Source: Micromonospora fulviviridis (GTDB lineage: Bacteria > Actinomycetota > Actinomycetes > Mycobacteriales > Micromonosporaceae). Taken from it: a stretch of DNA of 64,000 bases. The DNA lies in the NCBI RefSeq assembly GCF_014648395.1, contig NZ_BMRA01000005.1, positions 314,011 through 378,010 of the forward strand. The letters are read 5' to 3'. A program made the position numbers and the translations under genes. Positions within the stretch are counted from its first letter, which is position 1. Each line of letters begins with the position of its first letter. The notes under the pieces are model-generated. The model saw only the letters and a list, made by a program, of their open reading frames with translations, was not told the DNA's origin and ran no database searches. Of the stretch, positions 19,296 through 27,845 are shown piece by piece.

Positions 19296-19801
19296 CGCCG
19301 TACCTCCAGGAGTTCGACGTCCGGCAGCAGTTGGCGCAGCCGGCTCACCGCCCGGTGGGTCCGGCTGCGTACCGTGCCGACCGTGCAGCCCAGCGCCTCG
19401 GCGACCTGGGTCTCGGTGAGGTCCTCGTAGTAGCGCAGGACCAGCACCGTGCGCTGGGCCGGCGGCAGCAGCCGCAGCGCCGCCCGCATCGCCAGCCGTA
19501 CGTCGGTGCCACCGCTGGGGTCCGGCTGGACCGCCTCGTCGGCCCCGGTGAGCGCCGTCTCCCGGCGCCGCCCGAGCCGCCGCCACCAGCTCACCTGCTC
19601 CCGGTACATGACCGTGCGCAGGTAGCCCTCCGGGTCGGCGTGCCGCAGCGCCCGCCATCGCGGGATGGTTCTGGCCAGCGCCGACTGGAACAGGTCCTCG
19701 GCCGCGTGCCGGTCGCCGGTGAGCAGGTACGCCACCCGCATCAGCGCCGGCGTGCGGCTGGTCACGAAGTCCGCCAGTCGGGCCCGGTCGTCCTCGTCCA
19801 C
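19292..19801 (-). CDS. SigE-family ECF RNA polymerase sigma factor
   Basis: A 169-residue extracytoplasmic-function sigma factor. Region 2 spans about residues 12-75 (AYLLTGDRHAAEDLFQSALAR, core and -10 contacts), region 4 about 105-160 (LPPAQRTVLVLRYYEDLTETQVAEALGC then VGTVRSRTHRAVSRLR, -35 contact helix). It starts with GTG at 19801, with GGGAGGG close upstream. The downstream gene overlaps by 4 nt and encodes the likely membrane partner. The regulon is unknown; autoregulation is possible. Confidence 0.93.
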   Translation of the reverse strand: MDEDDRARLADFVTSRTPALMRVAYLLTGDRHAAEDLFQSALARTIPRWRALRHADPEGYLRTVMYREQVSWWRRLGRRRETALTGADEAVQPDPSGGTDVRLAMRAALRLLPPAQRTVLVLRYYEDLTETQVAEALGCTVGTVRSRTHRAVSRLRQLLPDVELLEVRR

Positions 19802-20011
19802 CCACCCTCCCGCTCGTTGTCGTCACAGATACAGACGCCCCAGCTCAGGCTAGCTATCCCTGGCGTGGCAAGGATTCCGCCGCAGAAAGTGTCGGTAGTG
19901 GCCGGTACGGTCCCGCCACCAACTCAAGAAAAGGGTGCGGGGCATGGCGAGCGTGGCCGGGCGGGGTGTCCGCTGATGCGATCGGGGCGGACACGACTGG
20001 ACGGTGCGGTG

Positions 20012-20440
20012 ATGCAGGGCTTCTACGACCGGATGCGGGTGGTGGCGCCGGCCGCCTACGGGGCGATCGAACGGGACCGGGCCGACGACCCGGGGCGCGC
20101 CTTCGCCGACACCGCCTGCGGCCGGCTGGTCGGCTCGCTCGACGCGGACGGGCTGCGCGCGCTCGGCATGTGGGCGCACCACTGGTGCATGCGCTTCTAC
20201 GACGACGACACCCGGGTCGGCCTCCGGCTGGTCCGGGAGCTCGCCGGCCGGGCCGGGCTGGGGTGGACGGTCGACGAGGTGCGCTGGCTGCTCGACCAGT
20301 CCGCCGCGGCCGCGCCGTCCGCCGCGCACCGGTTCACCCTGCCGCTCGCCGCGGCGGCGGAACTGCCGCCCGGCGCCCTGCCCGAGGGCGTGGCCGCCGA
20401 CGCTGCACCCGACGCCTGGCGCCGGCTGCGCGCCGGCTGA
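20012..20440 (+). CDS. Hypothetical protein, 142 residues
   Basis: Unrecognised soluble protein beginning MQGFYDRMRVVAPAAYGAIERDRADD, with a helical central part containing MWAHHWCMRFYDDDTRVGLRLVRELAGRAG and an Ala-rich C-terminus. No signal peptide, no metal or nucleotide motif. ATG at 20012 is chosen because the protein-like sequence begins there; GTG at 20009 and ATG at 19976 are alternatives with no better ribosome site. The 210-nt gap upstream (19802-20011) is shared with the divergent sigma gene and presumably holds both promoters. The 3' end overlaps the antisense tail of the EamA gene and its stop codon lies in the first unit of a 27-nt tandem repeat. Coding status is likely but not certain. 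Confidence 0.6.
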   Translation: MQGFYDRMRVVAPAAYGAIERDRADDPGRAFADTACGRLVGSLDADGLRALGMWAHHWCMRFYDDDTRVGLRLVRELAGRAGLGWTVDEVRWLLDQSAAAAPSAAHRFTLPLAAAAELPPGALPEGVAADAAPDAWRRLRAG

Positions 20441-21369
20441 CCAACCCACTGGCCCGGCGCCGGCTGACCGACCCACCGGCCGCGCGCCGGCTGACGGACC
20501 CGCCCGCCGGGCGCGGTCCGGTCCGGGAGCTGGCCGAGCACCATGGCGGCGACCGCCACCGCGAAGCCGGCGAGCTGGGTCGGGCTGAGCGCCTGCCCCA
20601 GCACGAGCCAGCCGAGGGTCGCGGCGGTCAGCGGGCTGAGCGCGCCGAGCACCGACACCCGGGTCACCGGCAGTCGGGCCGCGCCCCGGAACCAGAGCGC
20701 GTAGGCCAGCGCGGTGCCGACCAGCCCGAGCCAGGCGTACCCGAGCAGGGCCGGCCCGTCCGGCGCGGGCGGCGCGCCCTCGACGGCGGCGGCGACCGGC
20801 ACGATCAGCAGGCCACCGGCGACGAGCTGCCAGCTGGTGGCGGCGAGGGTGCCCACCCCGGGCGGCCGACCCCAGCGGCGGGTGAGCACCAGCCCGGCGG
20901 CCATCGACGCGGTGCCGGCCAGGCCGGCGGCGACGCCGAGCGGGTCGAGGCCGGCACCCGGCCGCAGCACCACGAGGCCGACCCCGGCCGGGGCGGCGAG
21001 GGCGGCGAGCAGCGCCGGCCGGCCGGGCCGGTCGCGGAGCAGGGCGACGGTGAGCGCGGCGACCAGCAGCGGCTGGGCGGCCCCGAGGACGGCCGCGGTG
21101 CCGCCGGGCAGCCGGTACGCGGCGACGAAGAGCAGCGGGAAGAACGCGCCGATGTTGAGCGCGCCGAGCAGGGCGGCCCGCCCCCACCAGACGCCGTGCG
21201 GCCGTCGACGGGTCAGCGCGAGCAGCAGCAGGCCGGCCGGCAGGGCGCGGATCGTGCCGGACCAGAGCGGCCGGTCGGCGGGCAGCAGCTCGGCGGTGAC
21301 CAGGTAGGTGGTGCCCCAGGTGGCGGGGGCGAGGGCGGTGAGCGCGATGTCCGTCCCGCGACGGGCCAT
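20197..21369 (-). CDS. EamA/DMT-family transporter with abnormal C-terminal extension
   Basis: A 390-residue drug/metabolite transporter. The first ~290 residues contain ten hydrophobic helices in the two EamA repeats (TWGTTYLVTAELLPADRPLW at the start; WLGLVGTALAYALWFRGAARL in the second half). Family members end near residue 295; here the frame continues another ~95 residues, first through 9-residue repeats (PARGRWVGQ, PAPGQWVGQ) made by a 27-nt tandem repeat, then antisense to the convergent hypothetical gene. The tail is probably a by-product of repeat expansion that moved the stop. The gene is divergent from marR with a palindromic operator between them, so export of a MarR ligand is a fair inference. 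Confidence 0.87.
   Translation of the reverse strand: MARRGTDIALTALAPATWGTTYLVTAELLPADRPLWSGTIRALPAGLLLLALTRRRPHGVWWGRAALLGALNIGAFFPLLFVAAYRLPGGTAAVLGAAQPLLVAALTVALLRDRPGRPALLAALAAPAGVGLVVLRPGAGLDPLGVAAGLAGTASMAAGLVLTRRWGRPPGVGTLAATSWQLVAGGLLIVPVAAAVEGAPPAPDGPALLGYAWLGLVGTALAYALWFRGAARLPVTRVSVLGALSPLTAATLGWLVLGQALSPTQLAGFAVAVAAMVLGQLPDRTAPGGRVRQPARGRWVGQPAPGQWVGQPARSRRQASGAASAATPSGRAPGGSSAAAASGRVNRCAADGAAAADWSSSQRTSSTVHPSPARPASSRTSRRPTRVSSS
20430..20510. repeat. Three tandem 27-nt repeats
   Basis: Units 20430-20456, 20457-20483 and 20484-20510 each begin GCGCCGGCTGA. The first contains the stop codon of the hypothetical gene; on the minus strand all three are read in frame (9 codons each) by the EamA gene. 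Confidence 0.85.
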
Positions 21370-21389
21370 GACGACCTGCTTTCCTCGAT

Positions 21390-21410
21390 GCTAAGTAGCT
21401 TAGCCCTAAG
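21390..21410. promoter_or_regulatory. Likely MarR operator in the eamA-marR divergent region
   Basis: Two overlapping palindromes: GCTAAG-TAG-CTTAGC (21390-21404) and CTTAG-CC-CTAAG (21399-21410). This A+T-rich patch stands out in the 94-bp divergent region and suits a MarR dimer that represses both genes. Confidence 0.65.
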
Positions 21411-21463
21411 ATAATCACTCCCGAGTAAAAGGGGAAGTGCGAGGTGCGGCACAATCGACAGCC

Positions 21464-21976
21464 GTGGCAACGGACGACGTGGATCTGATCGTCGAGCAGT
21501 GGCGCCGGGAGCGGGCCGGCATGCGGCCCGAGCCGATGGCCGTCTTCGGCCGCATCTACCGGCTGGCCCGGCTGGTGGGCGACCGCCAGGAGCGGGTGTA
21601 CGCCGGCTGGGGCATCGGCCGGGGCGAGTTCGACGTGCTCGCCGCGCTGCGCCGCTCCGGCGAGCCGTACACCCTCGCGCCGAAGGCGCTCGCCGCCTCG
21701 CTGATGCTCACCTCCGGCGGGATGACCGGCCGGCTCGACCGGCTGGAGCGGGCCGGTCTGGTCCGGCGCGCGCCCGACCCGGCCGACCGGCGGGCGCTGC
21801 GGGTCAGCCTCACCGACGCCGGCCGCCGGGTGGCCGAGGAGTCGGCCGAGGCCGGGCTGGAGGTGCAGCGGCGGATCCTCGACGCGCTGCCCCCGGCCGA
21901 CCGGGACCGGCTGGCCGACCTGCTGCGCGACCTGCTCGCCGCCGCCGAGGCGGAGCCGCCGGATGGGGCAGGATGA
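21464..21976 (+). CDS. MarR-family transcriptional regulator
   Basis: A 170-residue winged-helix regulator. The DNA-binding region is clear: LAPKALAASLMLTSGGMTGRLDRL (recognition helix) followed by the wing APDPADRRALRVSLTDAG. The GTG at 21464 (VATDDVDLIVEQW) is preferred to the upstream GTG at 21437 because a weak -10 hexamer CACAAT (21450-21455) lies 8 nt before it, suggesting a leaderless transcript. Divergent from the EamA transporter with palindromes between, it is the expected repressor of that exporter. Peptidase E follows 30 nt downstream and may be cotranscribed. Confidence 0.93.
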   Translation: MATDDVDLIVEQWRRERAGMRPEPMAVFGRIYRLARLVGDRQERVYAGWGIGRGEFDVLAALRRSGEPYTLAPKALAASLMLTSGGMTGRLDRLERAGLVRRAPDPADRRALRVSLTDAGRRVAEESAEAGLEVQRRILDALPPADRDRLADLLRDLLAAAEAEPPDGAG

Positions 21977-22006
21977 TCTCCATCGTCACCGACCGGAAGG
22001 ACGGCC

Positions 22007-22744
22007 ATGCCCGCCACCGAACCGACCATCGTCGCCACCAGCATGGGCTTCTTCAGCCGGCACCGCGGCCCCTGGGACGCCCGGCCCAGCCAGCTCTTCG
22101 ACCTGATGGCCGACCTGGCGCAGGCCGGCGACGCGCCCCGCGTCTGCTACCTCAACCAGGCGGTCGGTGACCAGCCCACCTCGTTCACCGTCTTCTACGG
22201 CGCCTTCGCCGGCACCCGGTTCCGGCCGTCCCACCTGGCGCTGTACCCGATGCCCAACGTCGAGGACATCCGCGCCCACCTGCTCGCCCAGGACATCATC
22301 TGGGTCGGCGGCGGCAGCGTGGCCAACCTCTGCGCGGTGTGGCGGGTGCACGGCCTGCCGGACATCCTGCGCGAGTGCTGGCAGGCCGGCGTGGTGCTCG
22401 GCGGGGTCTCCGCCGGGTCGATCTGCTGGCACGTGGGCGGCGCCACCGACAGCTACGGCCCGACCCTGCGGCCGTTCACCGAGGGGCTGGGCTGGCTCCC
22501 GTACGGCAACGGCGTGCACTACGACAGCGAGGACCAGCGCCGGCCGCTCATGCACCGGCTGGTCGCCGACGGCACGCTGCCGACCAGCCACTGCACCGAC
22601 GACGGCGTCGGGCTGGTCTACCGCGGCACCCGGCTGGCCGAGGCGGTCGCCGACCGGGAGGGGGTGGCCGCGTACGAGCTGACCCGCGCCGAGGACGGCA
22701 CCGTGCGGGAGACCCGGATCGAGCCGCGCCTGCTGCCCGCCTGA
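22007..22744 (+). CDS. Peptidase E (S51 family)
   Basis: A 245-residue cytoplasmic serine peptidase; the family hydrolyses dipeptides with N-terminal Asp. The nucleophile motif GVSAGS (Ser about 135) and the preceding VGGGSVANL turn are intact. ATG at 22007 has GGAAGGACGG ahead of it. It follows marR by 30 nt and may share its transcript, though no functional link with the regulator is evident. The Asp-X specificity is a family property, not demonstrated here. Confidence 0.9.
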   Translation: MPATEPTIVATSMGFFSRHRGPWDARPSQLFDLMADLAQAGDAPRVCYLNQAVGDQPTSFTVFYGAFAGTRFRPSHLALYPMPNVEDIRAHLLAQDIIWVGGGSVANLCAVWRVHGLPDILRECWQAGVVLGGVSAGSICWHVGGATDSYGPTLRPFTEGLGWLPYGNGVHYDSEDQRRPLMHRLVADGTLPTSHCTDDGVGLVYRGTRLAEAVADREGVAAYELTRAEDGTVRETRIEPRLLPA

Positions 22745-22828
22745 CCGGGGGCGCACCGGCAGGCGGTGACCGCCGTCCCTTTTCCGGCTCGGGCGGACCT
22801 GCCTGCCCGGTGCCGGCGGTGAAGCGCG

Positions 22829-22834
22829 TAAGCT
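22829..22834 (+). promoter_or_regulatory. -10 hexamer, leaderless ychF promoter
   Basis: TAAGCT ends 8 nt before the GTG at 22843, which has no Shine-Dalgarno sequence. Confidence 0.45.
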
Positions 22835-22842
22835 GGCTCGTC

Positions 22843-23928
<1,086 letters not shown>

Positions 23929-23940
23929 GATCGGGCTCGT

Positions 23941-23950
23941 TCTCGCAGGT
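23941..23950. repeat. Left copy of candidate att direct repeat
   Basis: TCTCGCAGGT, 13 nt after the ychF stop, recurs at 25736-25745. The two copies flank the integrase remnant and the two paralogous genes; both are followed, at different distances, by GTGCCCT. Confidence 0.3.
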
Positions 23951-23953
23951 GCC

Positions 23954-24541
23954 CTAGCTCTGGGGCACACCGGGGGCACAACCCCACGCGTCGTCGACGG
24001 CACGGCGGGTGCGCTCCTCCGAGTCCGGCATCAGGTGACCGTACGTCGACAGGACCAGGTTCGCGTTATCGTGCCCCAACCGCTCGGCGACCACGATGAC
24101 CGATTCACCCTGCATCAGCAGGACCGAGGCGTAGTGGGGGCGTAGGGCGCGGGTGGTGATGCTCTCCGGTAGGCCGGCCTTCCGGACGGCCGCACCGAAG
24201 ATGAGTGTGCCGTAGTAGTCGTGCCGGTAGGGGTCGGCGAAGCGGGTCGTGAACAAGGTGCCGTCATCAGCAGGCGGAAACTCCGCCCGCGGAGCGCGTC
24301 AGCGACGACCTGGGGCAGCGGCATGGTCCGGCGCGAGCGGGGCGTCCTGGGGTCAGTCCCCACCTTGAACGGCGGCGCGAACTGCCACTTGATCCGCACC
24401 AGGCGCGAGGCGAAGTCGACGTCCTGGACGCGCAGCGCGAGCAGCTCGCCGAGACGCAGGCCCAAGCCGGCCTAGCGCCGCGTCAGGCAACGCTCTCTGT
24501 TCGCACCCTGAAGCAATCAGAACTGCCAGGATTGGCCGCAT
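23954..24541 (-). pseudogene. Tyrosine-type site-specific integrase, frameshifted remnant
   Basis: Pieces of one phage/ICE-type integrase catalytic domain lie in different frames. The upstream piece (to about 24300) has GLRLGELLALRVQDVDF and TPRSRRTMPLPQVVADAL; just above it an in-frame TAG lies at 24472-24474. After a frame change near 24285-24300, AEFPPADDGTLFTTR leads into DPYRHDYYGTLIFGAAVRKAG, then RALRPHYASVLL, LGHDNANLVLSTYGH with the catalytic Tyr, ending near 23954. The usual HDLRH is RALRP, so a catalytic His is also lost. About three to four codons seem deleted at the frame change. The N-terminal DNA-binding domains are missing. No tRNA gene is adjacent. The rest of the 23929-24649 gap holds nothing else recognisable. 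Confidence 0.88.
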
Positions 24542-24649
24542 GTCTCCTGACCTTGAACCTCCTCCGGGCCTGCCGGCCGGGCAGCGGCAGTCTGCTCGCG
24601 CTCACGATCACGGTAGGCCGCGTGATCAGCAAGTTGCGGGGGAGGGGAC

Positions 24650-25222
24650 GTGAACGTCGTAGTCGATGGGGAACGGTCGTCGGGTGCCGAGCCCGGGTTG
24701 CGGACGCCGGAGGCGCGGATGCTGCTGGCGGAGTTCCGGGGCGACGAGGAGCGGTGGCGGCGGCTCTCCACGGAGCTGGAGCGGGAGAAGTACGGGCTCG
24801 ATGTCATGCAGGCCGCGTTCCATCTCGCCGTGCTCCGGCGTTTCGGTGGCGGGGTGGAGCTGCGCGACGTCACCAGGTTCGTCCGAGAGTTCAACGCCGC
24901 CGTTCCCGAGGAGGCGCGAGTGCCGCCGCGTGAGGCGGAGGCGGCGATTCGCGTCTCCCTCGGCGAGGAGCACCTTGCCGAGTCGATGGCCAGCGAGGTG
25001 CTGGGCAACATTCGGTACGCGCTGTTCTTCGCGCTGGCGGACGATCTGGGACTGGACGACGATGAGGTCGTCGGGCTGCTGAGGTCGGCGGAGGACGTGA
25101 TCCTCACCGGCAGGCAGATCGGATTGTTCGGGTCGCTGGCGGCCGAGTGGTCGACGGTGCCGCGGACGGATGTAGACGGGATGCACTGGCGTTGGAGGCG
25201 GGGTGGCGGTGAAGGCAGGTAG
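24650..25222 (+). CDS. Hypothetical protein, first of a paralogous pair
   Basis: A 190-residue, highly charged, probably all-helical soluble protein of unknown function. GTG at 24650 is preceded by GGGGAGGGG. The central part (about 55-150: VMQAAFHLAVLRRFGGGVELRDVTRFV ... EAAIRVSLGEEHLAE ... DDDEVVGLLRSAEDVI, quoted in pieces) aligns with the protein encoded directly downstream, so the two are diverged paralogs in tandem. They overlap by 20 nt. No catalytic, metal or membrane motif was seen. It sits between an integrase remnant and a possible att repeat, suggesting horizontal acquisition; it may act as a heteromeric pair with its neighbour. Confidence 0.8.
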   Translation: MNVVVDGERSSGAEPGLRTPEARMLLAEFRGDEERWRRLSTELEREKYGLDVMQAAFHLAVLRRFGGGVELRDVTRFVREFNAAVPEEARVPPREAEAAIRVSLGEEHLAESMASEVLGNIRYALFFALADDLGLDDDEVVGLLRSAEDVILTGRQIGLFGSLAAEWSTVPRTDVDGMHWRWRRGGGEGR

Positions 25223-25715
25223 GAAGCGTCGCCCAACTGTCGCCGCGCTGTCGCCGCGCGAATCGCATTCCGGGCCGGTCACCCTGATGGGCCAGATCCT
25301 GCGCGGGCTGGCGCTGCGCCTACCGGAGGAGCGCGAGCGGGCTCGACTGAAGATGCACGAGCCTGGCGGTTCGGTCGACTCGATGCCGGTCATCGATGCC
25401 GCGTTCGAGCTCGCGGTGCGGCGTCGGTTCGCGCCGGGTACCGATCTCCGGGAGATCGCCTCGTTCGTCGCGGACGTCCGGGTGGGTTTCGGGCCGACCA
25501 TCGACGTACTCGCGATGGAGGCGTTGATCCGGCGGGCGCTCGGCGAGGAGACTCACATCGATGATCTGGGCGCCAAGACGGTGATCGAGTTGAAGTGCGC
25601 CACCCTCGTGGCGGTGCACGATGTCCTGTCGTGGAGCGACGCGGACACCGACCAGCTTCTGGCCGAGGCGGAGGCGCTGGTGAGGGCGAAGGGCTTCAGC
25701 CCCGCGGTCGGCTAG
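25203..25715 (+). CDS. Hypothetical protein, second of a paralogous pair
   Basis: A 170-residue protein whose GTG start lies inside the 3' end of the previous gene (20-nt overlap). After a basic N-terminus (AVKAGRKRRPTVAALSPR) comes the shared domain: VIDAAFELAVRRRFAPGTDLR, then MEALIRRALGEETHIDDLG, then SDADTDQLLAEAEALVRAKG. The match to the upstream protein covers about 100 residues in the same order, with the strongest identity at AAF-LAV-RRF and the I-R-LGEE block. Function unknown; tight coupling suggests equimolar production and a complex. Followed by 117 nt with no gene, which holds the right copy of the candidate att repeat. Confidence 0.8.
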   Translation: MAVKAGRKRRPTVAALSPRESHSGPVTLMGQILRGLALRLPEERERARLKMHEPGGSVDSMPVIDAAFELAVRRRFAPGTDLREIASFVADVRVGFGPTIDVLAMEALIRRALGEETHIDDLGAKTVIELKCATLVAVHDVLSWSDADTDQLLAEAEALVRAKGFSPAVG

Positions 25716-25735
25716 GCAAGCTACTGATTGCCCAC

Positions 25736-25745
25736 TCTCGCAGGT
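25736..25745. repeat. Right copy of candidate att direct repeat
   Basis: TCTCGCAGGT, 20 nt after the stop of the second paralog, identical to 23941-23950. A 10-bp match is short, so the att interpretation is tentative. Confidence 0.3.
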
Positions 25746-25832
25746 CAGAAGGGTGCCCTCGCGGTTGGCGCGGTATGCCTCCTCGGCCGGTTGGTGCGCT
25801 CCTCCAGCCCCGTCGCCAGGTGCTGCGGGCCG

Positions 25833-26363
25833 TCAGGGCCAGTGCGACGTGAAGATCCAGTCGAGGCCGTCCTCTCCGGGGCTGTCGAGGTGTTCAGCGC
25901 GACGTAGGCCGGCTCGCACGGCGACCCGCTGGGAGCCGGTGTTCTCGGGGCGGACTCGGGCGATCACCGGGTGGTCGGGACGATGGGCGGTGGCCCATCC
26001 CACGACGGCGGTGGCCGCTTCGGTGGCTATCCCATTGCCCCAGGCGGACGGATCGAGGCGGTAGAACAGGTTGAGAACCTCGCGGCGCCGCAACGCCATG
26101 ACCTTGATGCCGCAGAAGCCGAGGCGCCGGCGATCGGCATGGACGACCCAGTACCCGAAGCCGTGGCGCTGCCAGTGCCCATCCCACCGCTGGTAGCGGT
26201 CTTCCGCCTCGTCGCGGGTGCTCAGCATGTCGGCCGGGTTGTGGGCGCAGGCTCGCGGGTCACTGTGGACGTCGTAGATCAGGTCGATGTCGGCGGGAGT
26301 GGGGCGGCGCAGTGACAGCCGTGCGGTCACCAGCTCCTCGTTGCCGAAACCCCGATTGCCCAT
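25833..26363 (-). CDS. GNAT-family N-acetyltransferase (RimJ/RimL type)
   Basis: A 176-residue acetyl-CoA-dependent transferase. It begins with the RimJ/RimL-like TARLSLRRPTPADIDLIYDV, has the acetyl-CoA-binding region near LDPSAWGNGIATEA (about 109-122) and the C-terminal VRPENTGSQRVAVRAGLR typical of this subgroup. The ATG at 26363 directly follows a GTG, so the start could be one codon earlier. Substrate unknown; relatives acetylate protein N-termini, amino acids or small amines. Convergent with the paralog pair and divergent from the DinB fusion gene. Confidence 0.88.
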   Translation of the reverse strand: MGNRGFGNEELVTARLSLRRPTPADIDLIYDVHSDPRACAHNPADMLSTRDEAEDRYQRWDGHWQRHGFGYWVVHADRRRLGFCGIKVMALRRREVLNLFYRLDPSAWGNGIATEAATAVVGWATAHRPDHPVIARVRPENTGSQRVAVRAGLRRAEHLDSPGEDGLDWIFTSHWP

Positions 26364-26464
26364 CACGGAACTGTACGAGTTCGCTCCGGCCGTTCCTCTC
26401 GGCGAGCTCGGCAGACCGCCGGGGGCAGGAGGAGTTGCCGGTGCGGAGTGTCGGGGGCCGTGGT

Positions 26465-26470
26465 TAGCCT
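26465..26470 (+). promoter_or_regulatory. -10 hexamer, leaderless promoter of DinB fusion gene
   Basis: TAGCCT ends 6 nt before the GTG at 26477; no Shine-Dalgarno sequence is present. Confidence 0.45.
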
Positions 26471-26476
26471 GCTCGC

Positions 26477-27253
26477 GTGGCTGAATTCACCGCCGCCGAT
26501 CTGCGCGGCTCCCGGTTCGAGCGCGTCGACCTCAGCGGCGCCCAGCTCCGCACCGTCGACCTGTCCGGCGCCCGGTTCCGTGGGGTCGACCTGAGCGGGG
26601 TCACCATGCGCGGCGTCGAGCTGGTCGGCGTGGACATCCACGGCGAGATCGAGAACCTGACGATCAACGGCGTCGACGTCGGGCCGCTGGTCGAGGCGGA
26701 GCTGGACCGGCGATACCCGGACCGGGCCAGGATGCGCCCGACTGACCCGGCCGGCTTCCGCGCGGCGTGGGACATTGTCGAGCGGCTCTGGGGCGAGACC
26801 GTCGAACGGGCCGGCCGGCTGCGACCCGAGCTGCTGCACGAGTCGGTCGACGGTGAGTGGTCGTTCATCGAGACGCTGCGGCACCTGGTCTTCGCCACCG
26901 ACTCGTGGGTGAGGCGGGCGATCCTCGGCGACCCGTCGCCGTGGGGCCCTCTGGACCTTCCCTGGGACGAGATGCCGGACACTCCCGGTGTGCCGCGGGA
27001 CCGGGACGCCCGACCCTCCCTCGACGCGGTGCTCGCGCTGCGCCACGACCGGATGTCCACCGTGCGCCAGGTCATCGAGGGCCTGACCGACGAGTCGCTG
27101 GCCGGCCACACCGAGCCGGTGGAGGGCCCCGGCTGGCCGGAGCCGCGCAGCTATCCGGTGCGGGAGTGCCTGCTGATCGTCCTCAACGAGGAGTGGCAGC
27201 ACCGGCTCTACGCGGAGCGTGACCTGGCCGCGCTGGAGGCCCGCGGGGCGTAG
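26477..27253 (+). CDS. Pentapeptide-repeat / DinB-like fusion protein
   Basis: A 258-residue two-part protein. Residues about 5-60 are pentapeptide repeats (ADLRG, SRFER, VDLSG, AQLRT and so on), folding as a short right-handed beta helix. Residues about 85-250 form a DinB-superfamily four-helix bundle, with metal-type histidines in LRHLVFATDSW and EEWQHRLYAERD. The DinB superfamily includes mycothiol- and bacillithiol-dependent transferases, which fits a mycothiol-producing host, but the reaction is not known. Pentapeptide units may aid oligomerisation. GTG start at 26477 follows a leaderless promoter. Confidence 0.85.
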   Translation: MAEFTAADLRGSRFERVDLSGAQLRTVDLSGARFRGVDLSGVTMRGVELVGVDIHGEIENLTINGVDVGPLVEAELDRRYPDRARMRPTDPAGFRAAWDIVERLWGETVERAGRLRPELLHESVDGEWSFIETLRHLVFATDSWVRRAILGDPSPWGPLDLPWDEMPDTPGVPRDRDARPSLDAVLALRHDRMSTVRQVIEGLTDESLAGHTEPVEGPGWPEPRSYPVRECLLIVLNEEWQHRLYAERDLAALEARGA

Positions 27254-27273
27254 CCGGAGCGCGGCGACGGCGC

Positions 27274-27792
27274 CTAGAGCGTGATCCAGTAGCGCCGGGC
27301 CCGGCCCAGTTCGGTGTCCCGGATGTCCTCGAGGACGCCGCCCTGGCGCTCGATGGTCCGCGCCGAGGCGACGTTCCCTTCGGCGCAGGTGACCAGCACC
27401 CGGTCCAGGCCGAGCCCGCGTGCCTCGTCCAGCATCCGGCCGAGCGCCCAGGTGGCCAGGCCCCGCCGCCGCGCCGACGGCCGGATGCCGTAGCCGATGT
27501 GGCCGCCGACCCGCAGCAGGAAGTCGTCGAGTTCGTGCCGCAACGCGATCCCGCCGAGCACCCGGTCGCCCTCGACGATCCACCGGTACGTGCACCGCAC
27601 CCCGCCCGGATCCGGCTCCCGGTCCGCCTCGTCGGCCATCCGGGCCACCCAGGCGGCGAAGCCGGCGGGGGAGACCACCTCGTCGGCGGGACGCAGCCCG
27701 AACCCGTCCTCGTGGCGGCCGGGGCCCCACTCGTGGTGCGCCGCCAGCCAGGCGATGTGCAGCCGGACGGTGGGCGCGATCAGCTCGGGCAT
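27274..27792 (-). CDS. GNAT-family N-acetyltransferase
   Basis: A 172-residue acetyltransferase. The acetyl-CoA site is clear: GHIGYGIRPSARRRGLATWALGRML (quoted region about residues 98-122 with Q/RxxGxA-type RRRGLA), followed by VLVTCAEGNVASARTIERQGG. The ATG at 27792 gives a compact protein; the open frame upstream is Arg/Pro-rich noise. It is the first of three small genes on this strand region but each seems to have its own spacing. Substrate unknown. Confidence 0.88.
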   Translation of the reverse strand: MPELIAPTVRLHIAWLAAHHEWGPGRHEDGFGLRPADEVVSPAGFAAWVARMADEADREPDPGGVRCTYRWIVEGDRVLGGIALRHELDDFLLRVGGHIGYGIRPSARRRGLATWALGRMLDEARGLGLDRVLVTCAEGNVASARTIERQGGVLEDIRDTELGRARRYWITL

Positions 27793-27845
27793 CCGGCGAC
27801 GATAGCCCGGCGCCCGAGCCGTCGCTTCACACGGGAAGACCGTTG

